The notes below the pieces were generated by a model. It saw nothing but the letters and a program-made list of their open reading frames with translations. It did not search any database and had not been told where the DNA came from. DNA of 64,000 nt from Aphrocallistes beatrix. Lineage: Eukaryota; Porifera; Hexactinellida; Sceptrulophora; Aphrocallistidae. Shown piece by piece: positions 44,064-56,146 of the stretch. The position numbers were made by a program, and so were the translations under genes. The number at the start of each line of letters is the position of its first letter. The first letter of the stretch is position 1. The stretch covers positions 3,968,001-4,032,000 of the forward strand of contig OY725503.1 of NCBI GenBank assembly GCA_963281255.1, read 5' to 3'.

Positions 44064-46097
44064 ATGGCCTCAAAATTAGTCAGCAGCAGTTCGATTGATG
44101 AATCCGAATTTGAGGAGATGCGACGGAAGCGAGTAGCCATCCGCGAAAAGAAACGCCTCCAGATAAAGAATCATATTTTCGAATGCCATTTCTTCAAACA
44201 GCCGACTTACTGCGCTCACTGCCACCAGTTCATTTATGGAATGGGCAAACAAGGCTTCCAATGTCTACGCTGTTCCTACGCAATGCACAGGCGATGCGTC
44301 GATCTAATAGCTTTCAAATGTCCAAAGTTTGAGACGGTTTCAGAACGCCCAGATGTGAAGCAACATGAGTTTAAGATGACCAACTACTCCAAATTCACTT
44401 TTTGTGATCACTGTGGACAAATGTTGTACGGTCTGTATAAACAGGGTTACCAATGCCAGGCTAAAGTATGTGGCATGAATGTTCACTCATATTGTCGTGA
44501 GCATGTAGCGAATCTATGCGGGACTACAAGTAATGAGAAGTACGGACAACTTATGTTGAATATCCTCTGCCATGTTGAGTCGGAGAAAAAGGGAAGCATT
44601 TACGTAGATGTAAAAAGTGGCAAGAATCTGATGGCCGCTGATCCCGATGGGTTTTCAGATCCGTATTGCAAATTAAAGCTCCAAGATAGCAAAGGAAAAA
44701 CCGTGGTCAAACACCAAACAAAAATCCATAAGAAAACGCTAAACCCAACATTTGATGAGAGTTTTGAAATTTCTTTCGATCCTTCAATGGATGGGAGACT
44801 GCAACTCTGGATGATGGATTGGGATAACTCTCTACAAAGTGACAACATTGGCGGAATGTCGTTTACGGTCGAGGAGTTAAAAACTTTCACTAAAGGAGAA
44901 GATGTTTGGTTTGCCTTATTCAACCCAGCCGCTGCAACCTTCATGAATCAGAGGAGTGTATCAGAGGCTGATGAGAATGAACGAGACAGGATTATTCAAG
45001 AATATGAATCGATTCGCCAGAAAAACAGAACTCGATTCGAGAAGGCAAAGCAGAAGAACAGGGAATCTGCTTCTAGCTTACCAATACTCTCAATTGACGA
45101 TTTCGAGAAGATAGAACTATTAGGTCGCGGCGCATTCGGAAAGGTTATCATGGTTGAGTACAAAAGGAACCCCGAAAAGATCTATGCACTCAAAGTAATG
45201 CATAAAGATTTGATATTCGAGTATGATGCTATTGACTGTACAATGATAGAGCAGCGGATCTTGGCACTTGAGAGCAAGCCAAGCTTTATGACCGCACTGC
45301 GCGCTTCATTTCAAGACGAAGAGAATCTCTACATGGTGATGGAGTTCTTGTGCGGAGGAGATCTGTTATTTCACCTAATCAAGTGCAACAATTTCTCTGA
45401 GACAAGGAGCAGACTCTACATTGCTGAGATTTCATTCGGAATATACTTCCTACACCAGAAAGGAATTGTGTTCCGAGACCTCAAACCGGACAACGTTCTC
45501 CTGGACATTGAAGGGCATGTGAAACTCGCTGATTTTGGCCTTTGTAAAGAAGGAATTTACCACGCAAAGTCTCACACCTCTTCATTCTGCGGCACTCTCG
45601 AGTATATGGCGCCCGAGATAGTGGCTCGGAAACCGTATGATACGGCTGTCGACATCTGGAGTATGGGCGCACTGCTGTACGAGATGTTGGTGGGTCGGCC
45701 ACCATTTATTGGACGGACAGATGACGCGATTATGGAAAGTATCCTCTCAAAAAGTCCAATGTTTCCCACATTCCTGAATACGAATGCAATACAGCTCATC
45801 TCTCAAATGGTGAAGAAGAACCCCAATGAAAGAATCGGGGTAGATGCTCAGAAGGGAGAGACTGATTTCAGAATGCATCCCTATTTCTCGAATTTCGATT
45901 GGGGCAAAGCAGAGAAAAGAGAAATACAACCACAATTTGTACCGAAATTGCTTAGCAAAAGGTCTGATGCATACTTTGATGCAGAGTACACAAGATGCTC
46001 GACAAAAATAACCAAGTTAAATCCTGCCAACATTTTGGTCATTGATCAAGAGATGTTCACTGGATTCGAGTTCACCTCTCCTGAAATAGTACAATAA
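44064..46097 (+). CDS. PKC: Classical protein kinase C (Ca2+ and DAG dependent)
   Basis: 677 residues in one exon. Order: a pseudosubstrate-like basic stretch RRKRVAIREKKR; C1A (about 38-86) and C1B (about 102-152), each with the HX12CX2C pattern; C2 (about 160-285); then the kinase domain from about 345. The five calcium-binding Asp of the C2 loops are present: Asp193 and Asp199 (ADPDGFSDPY), then Asp252, Asp254 and Asp260 (MDWDNSLQSD). Kinase motifs: GRGAFGKV, ALKVMHKD, FRDLKPDN, DFGLCKEG, and activation loop SSFCGTLEYMAPE. The hydrophobic motif is FTGFEF. Expected to respond to calcium, diacylglycerol and phosphatidylserine at membranes. Having no coding intron is unusual for this family. 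A paralogue lies 7.7 kb downstream. Confidence 0.95.
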   Translation: MASKLVSSSSIDESEFEEMRRKRVAIREKKRLQIKNHIFECHFFKQPTYCAHCHQFIYGMGKQGFQCLRCSYAMHRRCVDLIAFKCPKFETVSERPDVKQHEFKMTNYSKFTFCDHCGQMLYGLYKQGYQCQAKVCGMNVHSYCREHVANLCGTTSNEKYGQLMLNILCHVESEKKGSIYVDVKSGKNLMAADPDGFSDPYCKLKLQDSKGKTVVKHQTKIHKKTLNPTFDESFEISFDPSMDGRLQLWMMDWDNSLQSDNIGGMSFTVEELKTFTKGEDVWFALFNPAAATFMNQRSVSEADENERDRIIQEYESIRQKNRTRFEKAKQKNRESASSLPILSIDDFEKIELLGRGAFGKVIMVEYKRNPEKIYALKVMHKDLIFEYDAIDCTMIEQRILALESKPSFMTALRASFQDEENLYMVMEFLCGGDLLFHLIKCNNFSETRSRLYIAEISFGIYFLHQKGIVFRDLKPDNVLLDIEGHVKLADFGLCKEGIYHAKSHTSSFCGTLEYMAPEIVARKPYDTAVDIWSMGALLYEMLVGRPPFIGRTDDAIMESILSKSPMFPTFLNTNAIQLISQMVKKNPNERIGVDAQKGETDFRMHPYFSNFDWGKAEKREIQPQFVPKLLSKRSDAYFDAEYTRCSTKITKLNPANILVIDQEMFTGFEFTSPEIVQ

Positions 46098-46252
46098 CAT
46101 AACTGTACTATGTATGTATATACTTCTCCAATCCCCTAATAGAGTATTACTACTGATTGTGTTGCTTGTTTGACAATTTTGCTGTTTAGTATTGTTGATG
46201 TATATGAGATTTTGATTTACTCTTCACATAACAAAATTAAATACATTTACAT

Positions 46253-47209
46253 TTATCGCTTTGCTTTTGCAATAACATTCTGCGCCTGGAGAAACAGAGG
46301 TTTGTCAATCATCTTTCCCTGATAAGTGAATGCACCCGTCCCTGAACTGTGATGCTCTTCAAAAGCCACAAGTAACCCGTTAGCCCATTCCACTTCCTGT
46401 GGAGAAGGTGTGAAAATCTGATGCACAACTTCAATTTGGGTGGGGTGGATAATCTGTTTCCCAGTGTAGCCCATTTCTACCCCTTCCCTCCCCTCCACAC
46501 GTAGGGAGTCCAGGTCTTTGAAATTAATATGCACTATGTCAATGGCTTGGAGTCCGAAAGCTGCTGCATGTGTCACTATATGTTGCCGCGCGTACACTAA
46601 CTCTCCGCGAGATTCTGTTCTCACAGCACCAAGACGCGCCAAATAATCATCAGAGCCAAATATCACACCTGTCATTTGAACACCTGATTTCAACTTGACT
46701 GCTGTCTCTAATATTTCTCGAAGATTGATCAATCCCAGTGGACTTTCTACCAGAAACATTATTGGAATGCGAAAATTAGCACCTTTTATTCGAGTAACCA
46801 GTTCAGAGAATCTTTGGATTTCATCTTTTGATTCTATCTTGGGCAGCACAATTGAATCTGGGAGAACTGATCCGTTCAGAATAGCTACCGTGTCTTCTTC
46901 AGTTAGAGAAGATTCGAACGAGTTCACTCGGACAGCGAGTTCGTTCTTAACAGATCGTTTGTATTTTTCAAGGAATTGAGGGATTAATTTCCTAGCTTGC
47001 GCTTTCTGTGACACTGCCACGCCATCTTCTATATCCAAACAGACACAGTCTGCGTTTAGAGTGAGAACATTCGCGAGTTTACGCTCGCTATCCCCCGGTA
47101 CATAGAGTAGAGACCTACGCGGCCTTAATTGTGCAGCAGCTTGGGAAGTGTGGACTGATCTTAGTTGACGTGTGAAAATGTGCGTAAACTTGGGGACTAC
47201 CGATATCAT
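46253..47209 (-). CDS. CLYBL: Citramalyl-CoA lyase, mitochondrial (CLYBL)
   Basis: 318 residues, one exon. Splits citramalyl-CoA into acetyl-CoA and pyruvate in itaconate breakdown, protecting the B12 pathway in mitochondria; also has malate-synthase-like activity. The N-terminus (Arg- and Ser-rich with HTSQAAAQLRPRRS) looks like a mitochondrial presequence. The TIM-barrel signature is clear: RSLLYVPGDSERKL, DCVCLDIEDGVA, LPKIES, MFLVESPLGLI with the metal-ligand Glu, IFGSDDYLA with the metal-ligand Asp, and GYTGKQIIHPTQI. Human CLYBL is 340 residues. It converges with the PKC gene, 155 bp apart. Confidence 0.95.
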   Translation of the reverse strand: MISVVPKFTHIFTRQLRSVHTSQAAAQLRPRRSLLYVPGDSERKLANVLTLNADCVCLDIEDGVAVSQKAQARKLIPQFLEKYKRSVKNELAVRVNSFESSLTEEDTVAILNGSVLPDSIVLPKIESKDEIQRFSELVTRIKGANFRIPIMFLVESPLGLINLREILETAVKLKSGVQMTGVIFGSDDYLARLGAVRTESRGELVYARQHIVTHAAAFGLQAIDIVHINFKDLDSLRVEGREGVEMGYTGKQIIHPTQIEVVHQIFTPSPQEVEWANGLLVAFEEHHSSGTGAFTYQGKMIDKPLFLQAQNVIAKAKR

Positions 47210-47763
47210 GACTTATACAAGTATGAATATGAAATAGATAATTTTTTAATAAGATTGTGTTCAGTGGCCATTTTAAAGCATTAACATCTGAGTACAAAAT
47301 TTAGTCAGATTCTAATATCTCAATGTAAAAAAATTTAAAGTTAGATAGGTCCCTCTGGCCTTCCCTGTAAGTGTAAATTTTATATTATTCTATAATTAAG
47401 TAATGTTATAATATACGGACCTAGTTGTAGAGGTATATGTGAAGATGTTAAGATAATATCTCTTATCGATAGAGAAATTATCAAAAGGCAAACATTAATA
47501 AGTTACAATTCTAAATACACAAGCAAACACCAGACAAGTCAATATATTTGTCAAGCTTAAAGTACTAGTCAGTTCAGTTAAAAGCTTAATTCCAAGGGAG
47601 ATAGAGAGAAAGATCTGCTTCGTTAGTAACAAGTGAGGAGAGAGAGAAATACATCAAAGCTAAATTCTGTCTAATTGGCTAATCTCATGCATAATCGCAA
47701 AACTGTATATGAATGTAGTGAATTAAAGAAGAAATGTTTAGATAACTGAATCCTGAGAAATTA
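47210..47763. other. Spacer between CLYBL and PAIP1-like genes
   Basis: About 550 bp, AT-rich, both flanking genes on the minus strand. No other feature recognised. Confidence 0.6.
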
Positions 47764-48807
47764 TTAACTTTCTAAAGAATGAGAATTCGCCGCTACCGCC
47801 GTATCTCCAAGGTTGGAGAGCTCTGGGGGGTCACAGACTGGGTCACCGAATTGGTCTAAGAAGTCGTCCCATTCCTCATCACAGCACACAGGTTCGTCCT
47901 TCTCAACGTCACTACAATCTCTCGCCTCATTGGGTAGCAACAAACAATCCGTATTGGCATGTGCTGCGTTCTGATTGAAGTCGATGGTTATAATCATGTC
48001 AAGAATCTTCGAGAGCATTTTATGCTTTTCATTTTCAGGATCTTCGTCTCTCATTCTCGATTCGAGAAGTGATTTCAAACGGTAGAGATGTTCCTTGTTA
48101 TATTCTTCTGATAACAGCAGGGTGTTGAACGAAAACTCGAATCTTTCGAGGACAAACATAACTCGGTCTATCGAGTCACTCGAGTTCAGATACTCGTACA
48201 ACAGCCGTACTAATGCCTGTCCCAAGAAAGGGTACGGTTGATTGTTCCGATTTTTCGCAGTTACAAAGTAATCACTGATCACACAACAGAAGTTCAGGAA
48301 TCCTTGGGTAGCTAAGGATTCTTCAAAGCACAGCTCGGTTATCAAGTTTATGAAATATTTGTACATATGAACAATAGAGACTTCTTCAAGTAGTAAATTG
48401 ATTTTGGTCAATGTTGGATTCTCGAATAACAACGCATCGATGTGACAGCAAAATTTGGAGCTCAGTTCAGAAAAACTTTTATGCAATATCGCTTTTTCTA
48501 TGTTAATTTTTGCCATCTCTTCTAAAACAGCTTTCGTTAGACACACATTGTTAGTTATACAATGTTTGAATGCAATCTCGATGGCTTGAAAGTGTTTTGA
48601 AAAATCTTTTGGGAACAGACAGATGAGACCAAGACTGAGTGTGTAGCTTTCTAAGAACTTTTTCAGACACTCAGATGCCTGATTCAGCTCATTCATTGCT
48701 TCATACTGCTGGGTAGCTTGAGTCGGATGAGAGAGTGGAACGAACTCCATAGCCTGTGGGTTGAGTTGTTTCTTGTAAATCCCGCTGTGTTGGGAAATGG
48801 GGAGCAT
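47764..48807 (-). CDS. PABP-interacting protein, PAIP1-like
   Basis: 347 residues, one exon. Residues 14-24 read QLNPQAMEFVP, a good PAM2 motif, which binds the MLLE domain of poly(A)-binding protein. A helical domain of about 220 residues follows that could be MIF4G-like: helices around CLKKFLESYTLSL, NFCCVISDYFV and LGQALVRLLYEYL. The C-terminus is acidic and aromatic (CCDEEWDDFLDQFGDP), like the second PABP-binding site of PAIP1. This order (PAM2, MIF4G, acidic tail) is that of PAIP1, which links PABP to eIF4A/eIF3 and stimulates translation. The helical part is too diverged for me to be sure. Another PAM2 protein is the alternative. Confidence 0.6.
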   Translation of the reverse strand: MLPISQHSGIYKKQLNPQAMEFVPLSHPTQATQQYEAMNELNQASECLKKFLESYTLSLGLICLFPKDFSKHFQAIEIAFKHCITNNVCLTKAVLEEMAKINIEKAILHKSFSELSSKFCCHIDALLFENPTLTKINLLLEEVSIVHMYKYFINLITELCFEESLATQGFLNFCCVISDYFVTAKNRNNQPYPFLGQALVRLLYEYLNSSDSIDRVMFVLERFEFSFNTLLLSEEYNKEHLYRLKSLLESRMRDEDPENEKHKMLSKILDMIITIDFNQNAAHANTDCLLLPNEARDCSDVEKDEPVCCDEEWDDFLDQFGDPVCDPPELSNLGDTAVAANSHSLES

Positions 48808-49295
48808 CCTTATGGATAATACGTGTACTTTGGCAGGCTTGGATAGCTAAATTGTACAAAATAAATAACAAAGATTATTGGAGTAATAGAGAGACATTTA
48901 AAATTAGAATTAATGTAACTACATATACCATTTTTGCATGACTGTTATAAAACCATATAGTACAATAGAACTTGCATAATCCGACACTTTATGCTGTTAA
49001 AAAATGTAGTTTCTAGGACATTTGGATTGCATTTAGGATATATATGATCTCTGTTTGAGTATATTCACGGCATTTAGTTATTCTACGTCACAAAAATAGC
49101 AATTAACTCAGATAAAACATAAATCAATATGTATAAAACAAACAAGGTATACAGAAGAAAGTAAAATATAGGACCGAAAAGCAGCATACAAAATAGGGCC
49201 TAAATTGAATAAAATAATAGAGCTTTGTAAGAACGATGGCTCATCTAGTGAATTCCAAACACAGTTGTATCAAAAGAGTCTGAATCGATCTTATC
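48808..49295. other. Spacer, about 490 bp
   Basis: AT-rich, between two minus-strand genes. Nothing recognised beyond the expected promoter and 3' UTR. Confidence 0.6.
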
Positions 49296-51254
49296 TTATA
49301 CTGGAGGGTTTCCCAGCAGTGGTTGTGCCAAAGTAGCTGCATTTTCATATAGATCTCTTTCGAATTTCCGGCCGGCTCTCTGATACTTGTAATGGCGATA
49401 GTGCACAATGAATGAGTACAATAACATCACGACAGAAAGTCCGATTAGAGCGATAACCCATAGAACCCAAGTGTATTGTAAATTCTCTTCCTTACAATGA
49501 TAATGGTGTATTAAACAGAAGGAACAGCCCAATTTACTTCGACACAATCTGCCTAAGAGATAATATACTCCAGAAGAAAGGAATGTTCCTAAGCCTTGAT
49601 ATCCATAGTACAGTCCAAAGAAAAATCCTTTCATCGAACTTTTGAAAAAGTTACTGCATTGGGAATATACGAATTGTTGTAATCCGACAATTGTGATGCA
49701 TTCGAAAAGACCGTAGAGAAAGTATTGTGGGATTTGTGCGTACTGCGTTAGTTCACTAATACGGTAAGCTCCTATGGGTGGACAGTGAATGGTATAACTT
49801 CCAAGGTTCATTTGGAGAACTTCAACAGTTAATCCTGCAACTACACATGCGAAAGCTATGATTAGTCCCCAAAAATATCGCTTCATTGTCGTGTCGATAT
49901 AAAATAAATAATTGTGCAAAGAGTCGCGGGATTGGATGATCAAACTTCTGAGCACTCGTAAGCACTTCAATTTGCTCGGTATTAGTTTAATAAACCAAGG
50001 GAGCACATCTCTCTTGTAACCGAATGTGATATCGAAAAGGATCATTTCAATTAGAGGCAGGAAGAAAATAATGGTGAATGGGTCGAAGAATCCAACTGTA
50101 TTTATGTAGGTGTGCTCATTGTGGTCTACTGGGCAATGGTTGGATACGTTGTGGTTGAGCGGCTGGTGCCCAATGAATGTTAAAATCCTCGCTTGCTGAG
50201 GGAACAAAACATTCAATACTTGGAAGAGCCCGAAAACTGGCAGCAGTAGGAATAGATTCAGATTGAGCCAGATCATCGAGTCCACCATGCGGATCATCTT
50301 TACGTCGTAAGATCCCCCATTTTCTCTGCAAGCTAAGTAGAGAAACGACTTGCGTTTACGATCCTTTGGTGCACGACATAGTCGACTGAGTGATTGGCAG
50401 ATAATACCAATACTTTTTCTAAAGGAGTAGTCAGTGGGAATCAAGATGGAATCATGAAACCATTGCAAATAACGACCACACCGGAATAAGAAACATGCGA
50501 GAAAAGATATTACGCAAACGACAATCGAATGGAAGAGAAACGTTTCAGCTTCAAACTTAACAAAATTAAGGTATGACGCTAAAGCACCGATGTTAAAAGC
50601 AAAATAGAAGAGAGGAAATAGAAGTATGCTAGAAATCTGAGACGTTTCGTACAGAAGATCGAGGCCATAGACTATGGACATCGGGAAGAAAATGCTAGAC
50701 GAGATAAGGAACAACGCGTAACTAATAACTAAGAAAATACGGATGGAAATTCTGGAACTATCGTTAAATTTCTCCATTTTCATATAACCTCCGTTATGAT
50801 CGAATTCAAGATAGAACAAAAGGGACCCTCCCACTAAAAATAAACTCGAAAACAGAACTATAACCAAACTGATCTCCACGAGACGAACCCTCCGCACAGA
50901 AAACATATCAGAGAATAGACCGACAAAAATTGAAAACAAGAATGGAACCTGTGTAAGTAGAGATAAGGAGTATTCATTGGTGAAGCAATGCATTGCTTGT
51001 GGCAGTAAATGGAAGAGGATGCTTCTCCCGTTGAAGTAGACAAGCCGTTGGAGGGAGACGATAGCGAGTAGAAGGTAGATCCCTCTTCTGTGTATTAGTG
51101 GGATCTTAGGCCCGAAGAAAATGCACAGACGAACATGATCAGTCTGTGTTCCCATTATTGATGTAAATCGATTTGTGATTAATGTTTTATGACTGTTCTC
51201 TATATTACTTGTAGAAGAGTATTTATGTGGATTGATTTGTCTATCATGATTCAT
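49296..51254 (-). CDS. POT/PTR-family transporter, SLC15-like
   Basis: 652 residues from the ATG at 51254, one exon. A multi-pass membrane protein with about twelve helices, belonging by pattern to the proton-coupled oligopeptide transporters of the MFS. The best block is IPQYFLYGLFECITIVGLQQF followed by YSQCSNFFKSSMKG and a GLG glycine pair, matching the POT helix 10-11 region (family form IPQY..-G-E..-GLEF..SQAP). A soluble loop with Cys and His (about 350-390) and an N-terminal tail of about 50 polar residues are extra. The usual N-terminal ExxER proton motif is not obvious, so transport of peptides or histidine is uncertain. The C-terminus ends in a Tyr/Leu-containing tail that could be a lysosomal signal, as in SLC15A4 (inference). 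Confidence 0.65.
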   Translation of the reverse strand: MNHDRQINPHKYSSTSNIENSHKTLITNRFTSIMGTQTDHVRLCIFFGPKIPLIHRRGIYLLLAIVSLQRLVYFNGRSILFHLLPQAMHCFTNEYSLSLLTQVPFLFSIFVGLFSDMFSVRRVRLVEISLVIVLFSSLFLVGGSLLFYLEFDHNGGYMKMEKFNDSSRISIRIFLVISYALFLISSSIFFPMSIVYGLDLLYETSQISSILLFPLFYFAFNIGALASYLNFVKFEAETFLFHSIVVCVISFLACFLFRCGRYLQWFHDSILIPTDYSFRKSIGIICQSLSRLCRAPKDRKRKSFLYLACRENGGSYDVKMIRMVDSMIWLNLNLFLLLPVFGLFQVLNVLFPQQARILTFIGHQPLNHNVSNHCPVDHNEHTYINTVGFFDPFTIIFFLPLIEMILFDITFGYKRDVLPWFIKLIPSKLKCLRVLRSLIIQSRDSLHNYLFYIDTTMKRYFWGLIIAFACVVAGLTVEVLQMNLGSYTIHCPPIGAYRISELTQYAQIPQYFLYGLFECITIVGLQQFVYSQCSNFFKSSMKGFFFGLYYGYQGLGTFLSSGVYYLLGRLCRSKLGCSFCLIHHYHCKEENLQYTWVLWVIALIGLSVVMLLYSFIVHYRHYKYQRAGRKFERDLYENAATLAQPLLGNPPV

Positions 51255-51732
51255 ATCACGCAAGTATTAATAAAGCATGACATAAGCCCTGATTTCATTA
51301 TTAGAACAGGATAAATTCCAAGTATTGTCTTTGCAATTATTTCCATTATTACTAAATTAAATCCACGCATAATGATATTCTGTATGCAAAACACAGAAGT
51401 GAAGTAAATAAAATGAGGGGTTTTAAATCATCCTAGTTAAAATCGTGATGATATTTATCTCTATTTTAGCATATGAAATGTCTGTATTCAAAATTTAGAA
51501 AGGATATCCTTATATGCTGTGCAATCTGAAAAGGGAGAATCTCAATGATAGAGATTCATTTTAATCTAAAGAATCCAAGAAATCTAATTGAATTTCAAAA
51601 AATGTCAAATTGACCACCAAACTAAATTCATGAAAAAAACTGATAAGAGTTCGGAGAAACTTAAATTTCAATTAAGTGAGTCTATACTAATAGTAATGGG
51701 ACAGAGGAGAGCAGGCTAACAGGGGAATCGCT
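51255..51732. other. Spacer, about 480 bp
   Basis: AT-rich, between the SLC15-like and RBBP4 genes, both on minus. Nothing recognised. Confidence 0.6.
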
Positions 51733-53835
<2,103 letters not shown>

Positions 53836-55932
53836 ATGGCGGACGTATCTACAGATGAGCCGGGAGAAACTTATCAACACCATATCGCTCGGAGACGGGC
53901 AATTCGGGAAAAAAGACGCGTCGTTATGAAAGATCATACATTCGAACAGCACTTCTTCAAACAGCCGACATACTGTTCACATTGTCGCACTTTCATCTAT
54001 GGGATTGGAAAGCAAGGCTACCAATGCATCCAATGCGGCTATGTACTGCATCGACATTGTGTCGATTTAGTAGCATTCAATTGTCCAAAAAGTTCTAAAG
54101 GTATGGAAACTCTAAAAAGGGTTGGAGCAAAATCGCACAGTTTCCATGTCCAGTCATACGGGAGGCTAACATTTTGCGATCACTGCGGGCAGCTTCTCTA
54201 CGGTTTGTACAGACAAGGCCATCAGTGCTCGGATCCCCAATGCGGGATTAACGTGCATTCCTACTGCAAACCATACGTTGCTAACCTCTGCGGGACGCAT
54301 TCCAATGAGAAGTACGGACGACTCCAGCTAAATATAAAATTCAATGAGATGAACGATAGGAATCCCGTGATAGTTATCGATATCAAACAAGCAAAGAACA
54401 TATTGCCAAGTGATGCGGATGGAATGTCGAGTCCATACTGCATAGTGTCAATGATTGATAAGAAGGGAAAAGAGATCGTATCGTACAAAACTGAAATGAT
54501 TGAAAACTCTTTGACACCTGTGTTCAACGAAAGCTTTGTGATCCCTTTCAACCCAACAAAATGCGAGAGGATGAACATTGATGTCATGGATATTAGCGCG
54601 CGCTACCTCGGCGGAATGTCATTTGGTTTACGTGAGTTGACGAATTTCACAAAGCCTGAAGATATCTGGTTTACGCTCTACAATGAACAAATTGCAAAAC
54701 ACCTCAACAATAGGACCATACTGGAATCGGATCAGGAAGAAATAAAACAACTGTTTGCTCATATAGCTACGGCCAAGGTATCTGATTCCCCTACAAAAGT
54801 GCAGGACTTGGCACAGAGCCTGGGAATCTCTCTTTTGCCTGGAATGACTAGTGAAGACGCGATGGTGCTGGAACAGTTCGCCCTCCTAGGGGTGCTAGGA
54901 AAGGGAGCATTCGGTAAGGTATTCATGGCAGAATCTGCAGAATATTCAGAAGAAGTTTTCGCGCTCAAAGTCATGCACAAAGAACTGGTGTTCGAATATG
55001 ATGCAGTGGACTGTACTATGATGGAAAAACTTGTCCTTGCTTTAGAAGATAAAAATAAACCTCCATTCCTGACCGAGCTGAAAGCATCATTTCAAGACGA
55101 AGAGAATCTCTATATGGTGATGGAGTTTCTCTCCGGGGGTGATCTCTTGTTCCATTTACTGAAAAACACTCGTTTCAATGACGATCGATCTAAATTCTAC
55201 ATCGCTGAAATATCACTGGCAATATTCTTCTTGCATTCAAAAAAAATTATTTACCGAGACCTTAAGCCTGATAACGTGCTGCTAAATGCAGAGGGACACG
55301 TCAAACTCGCGGATTTCGGCCTTTGCAAAGAGGGGATCTGCAATGGAAAATCGACTACGAAAACTTATTGTGGAACACTGGACTACATGGCTCCAGAGAT
55401 CTTACAGCGAAAGGAGTACGACAATTCTGTGGATATGTGGAGCTTGGGTGCTATGCTGTTTGAAATGTTATCTGGACGCACGCCATTTGACGCTCGTACT
55501 GAGGAGTTGGTCATATCGAATATAAAGAACAAGTCACCCGTTTATCCAAATAACTTTACGAGAGATGCTATAAAACTGATAGGTGCACTTCTGAAGAAGA
55601 ATCCAAAAGATCGACTAGGGTACGATCCAAGCGAGGGAAAGAAGAATTTCCAGGAACACAAATATTTTGCAGATATAAACTGGGAGAAGTTGGAAAAACA
55701 AGAAATAGAGCCTCAATTCAAACCTTCAGTTAAAAACAAAAAATCCACCGCTAATTTTGATAAGGAATTTACTCAATCTCCAAATAAAATAACGAGAACC
55801 GGTTCAGGCAGTATGTTACTGGTACAGCAAGAAGCTTTCACTGGATTTGAGTATACCGCCCCAGAACTTAGGGTAGCACTGAAAAAGAAGTCTGGAAAAA
55901 CTGAGGATCCAAAGACCCCACAAGAAAGCTAA
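53836..55932 (+). CDS. PKC paralogue with degenerate C2 calcium sites
   Basis: 698 residues, one exon, same architecture as the PKC at 44064: pseudosubstrate-like RRRAIREKRR, two C1 fingers, C2, kinase. Numbering matches the paralogue up to the C2 loops. Asp193 and Asp252 remain, but Asp199 is Ser (SDADGMSSPY), Asp254 is Ser (VMDISARYLGG), and the loop holding Asp260 has lost four residues. Calcium binding by C2 is therefore unlikely, whereas the C1 zinc ligands look complete, so diacylglycerol control should persist. The kinase is intact: GKGAFGKV, ALKVMHKE, YRDLKPDN, DFGLCKEG, TYCGTLDYMAPE, hydrophobic motif FTGFEY. An insert of about 20 residues lies between C2 and kinase, and the tail is basic (ALKKKSGKTED). 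AATAAA is at 56102. Confidence 0.93.
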   Translation: MADVSTDEPGETYQHHIARRRAIREKRRVVMKDHTFEQHFFKQPTYCSHCRTFIYGIGKQGYQCIQCGYVLHRHCVDLVAFNCPKSSKGMETLKRVGAKSHSFHVQSYGRLTFCDHCGQLLYGLYRQGHQCSDPQCGINVHSYCKPYVANLCGTHSNEKYGRLQLNIKFNEMNDRNPVIVIDIKQAKNILPSDADGMSSPYCIVSMIDKKGKEIVSYKTEMIENSLTPVFNESFVIPFNPTKCERMNIDVMDISARYLGGMSFGLRELTNFTKPEDIWFTLYNEQIAKHLNNRTILESDQEEIKQLFAHIATAKVSDSPTKVQDLAQSLGISLLPGMTSEDAMVLEQFALLGVLGKGAFGKVFMAESAEYSEEVFALKVMHKELVFEYDAVDCTMMEKLVLALEDKNKPPFLTELKASFQDEENLYMVMEFLSGGDLLFHLLKNTRFNDDRSKFYIAEISLAIFFLHSKKIIYRDLKPDNVLLNAEGHVKLADFGLCKEGICNGKSTTKTYCGTLDYMAPEILQRKEYDNSVDMWSLGAMLFEMLSGRTPFDARTEELVISNIKNKSPVYPNNFTRDAIKLIGALLKKNPKDRLGYDPSEGKKNFQEHKYFADINWEKLEKQEIEPQFKPSVKNKKSTANFDKEFTQSPNKITRTGSGSMLLVQQEAFTGFEYTAPELRVALKKKSGKTEDPKTPQES

Positions 55933-56146
55933 GCAGTACTAAGATTTGAGTTTAGGAGTACAATTATCTTGCTTTTTTTGCTATTTATGTCCGCTATCTA
56001 TTTTTTATGTGTTTAGGGTGTTTACAATTGCTAGGTTTGTAATTATTCTTGTACTGTTGTCTACCTATAACTTGCTTACAACTGACTTCTTGTCACCTCC
56101 TAATAAAAGCTTTAGTACAGTTTTAGAGTTATGAATAAATACAAAA

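Noticed and set aside
51255-51263. Upstream TTG start of the SLC15-like gene
   Set aside because: A non-ATG start is unlikely in a eukaryote; the ATG at 51254 is three codons in.
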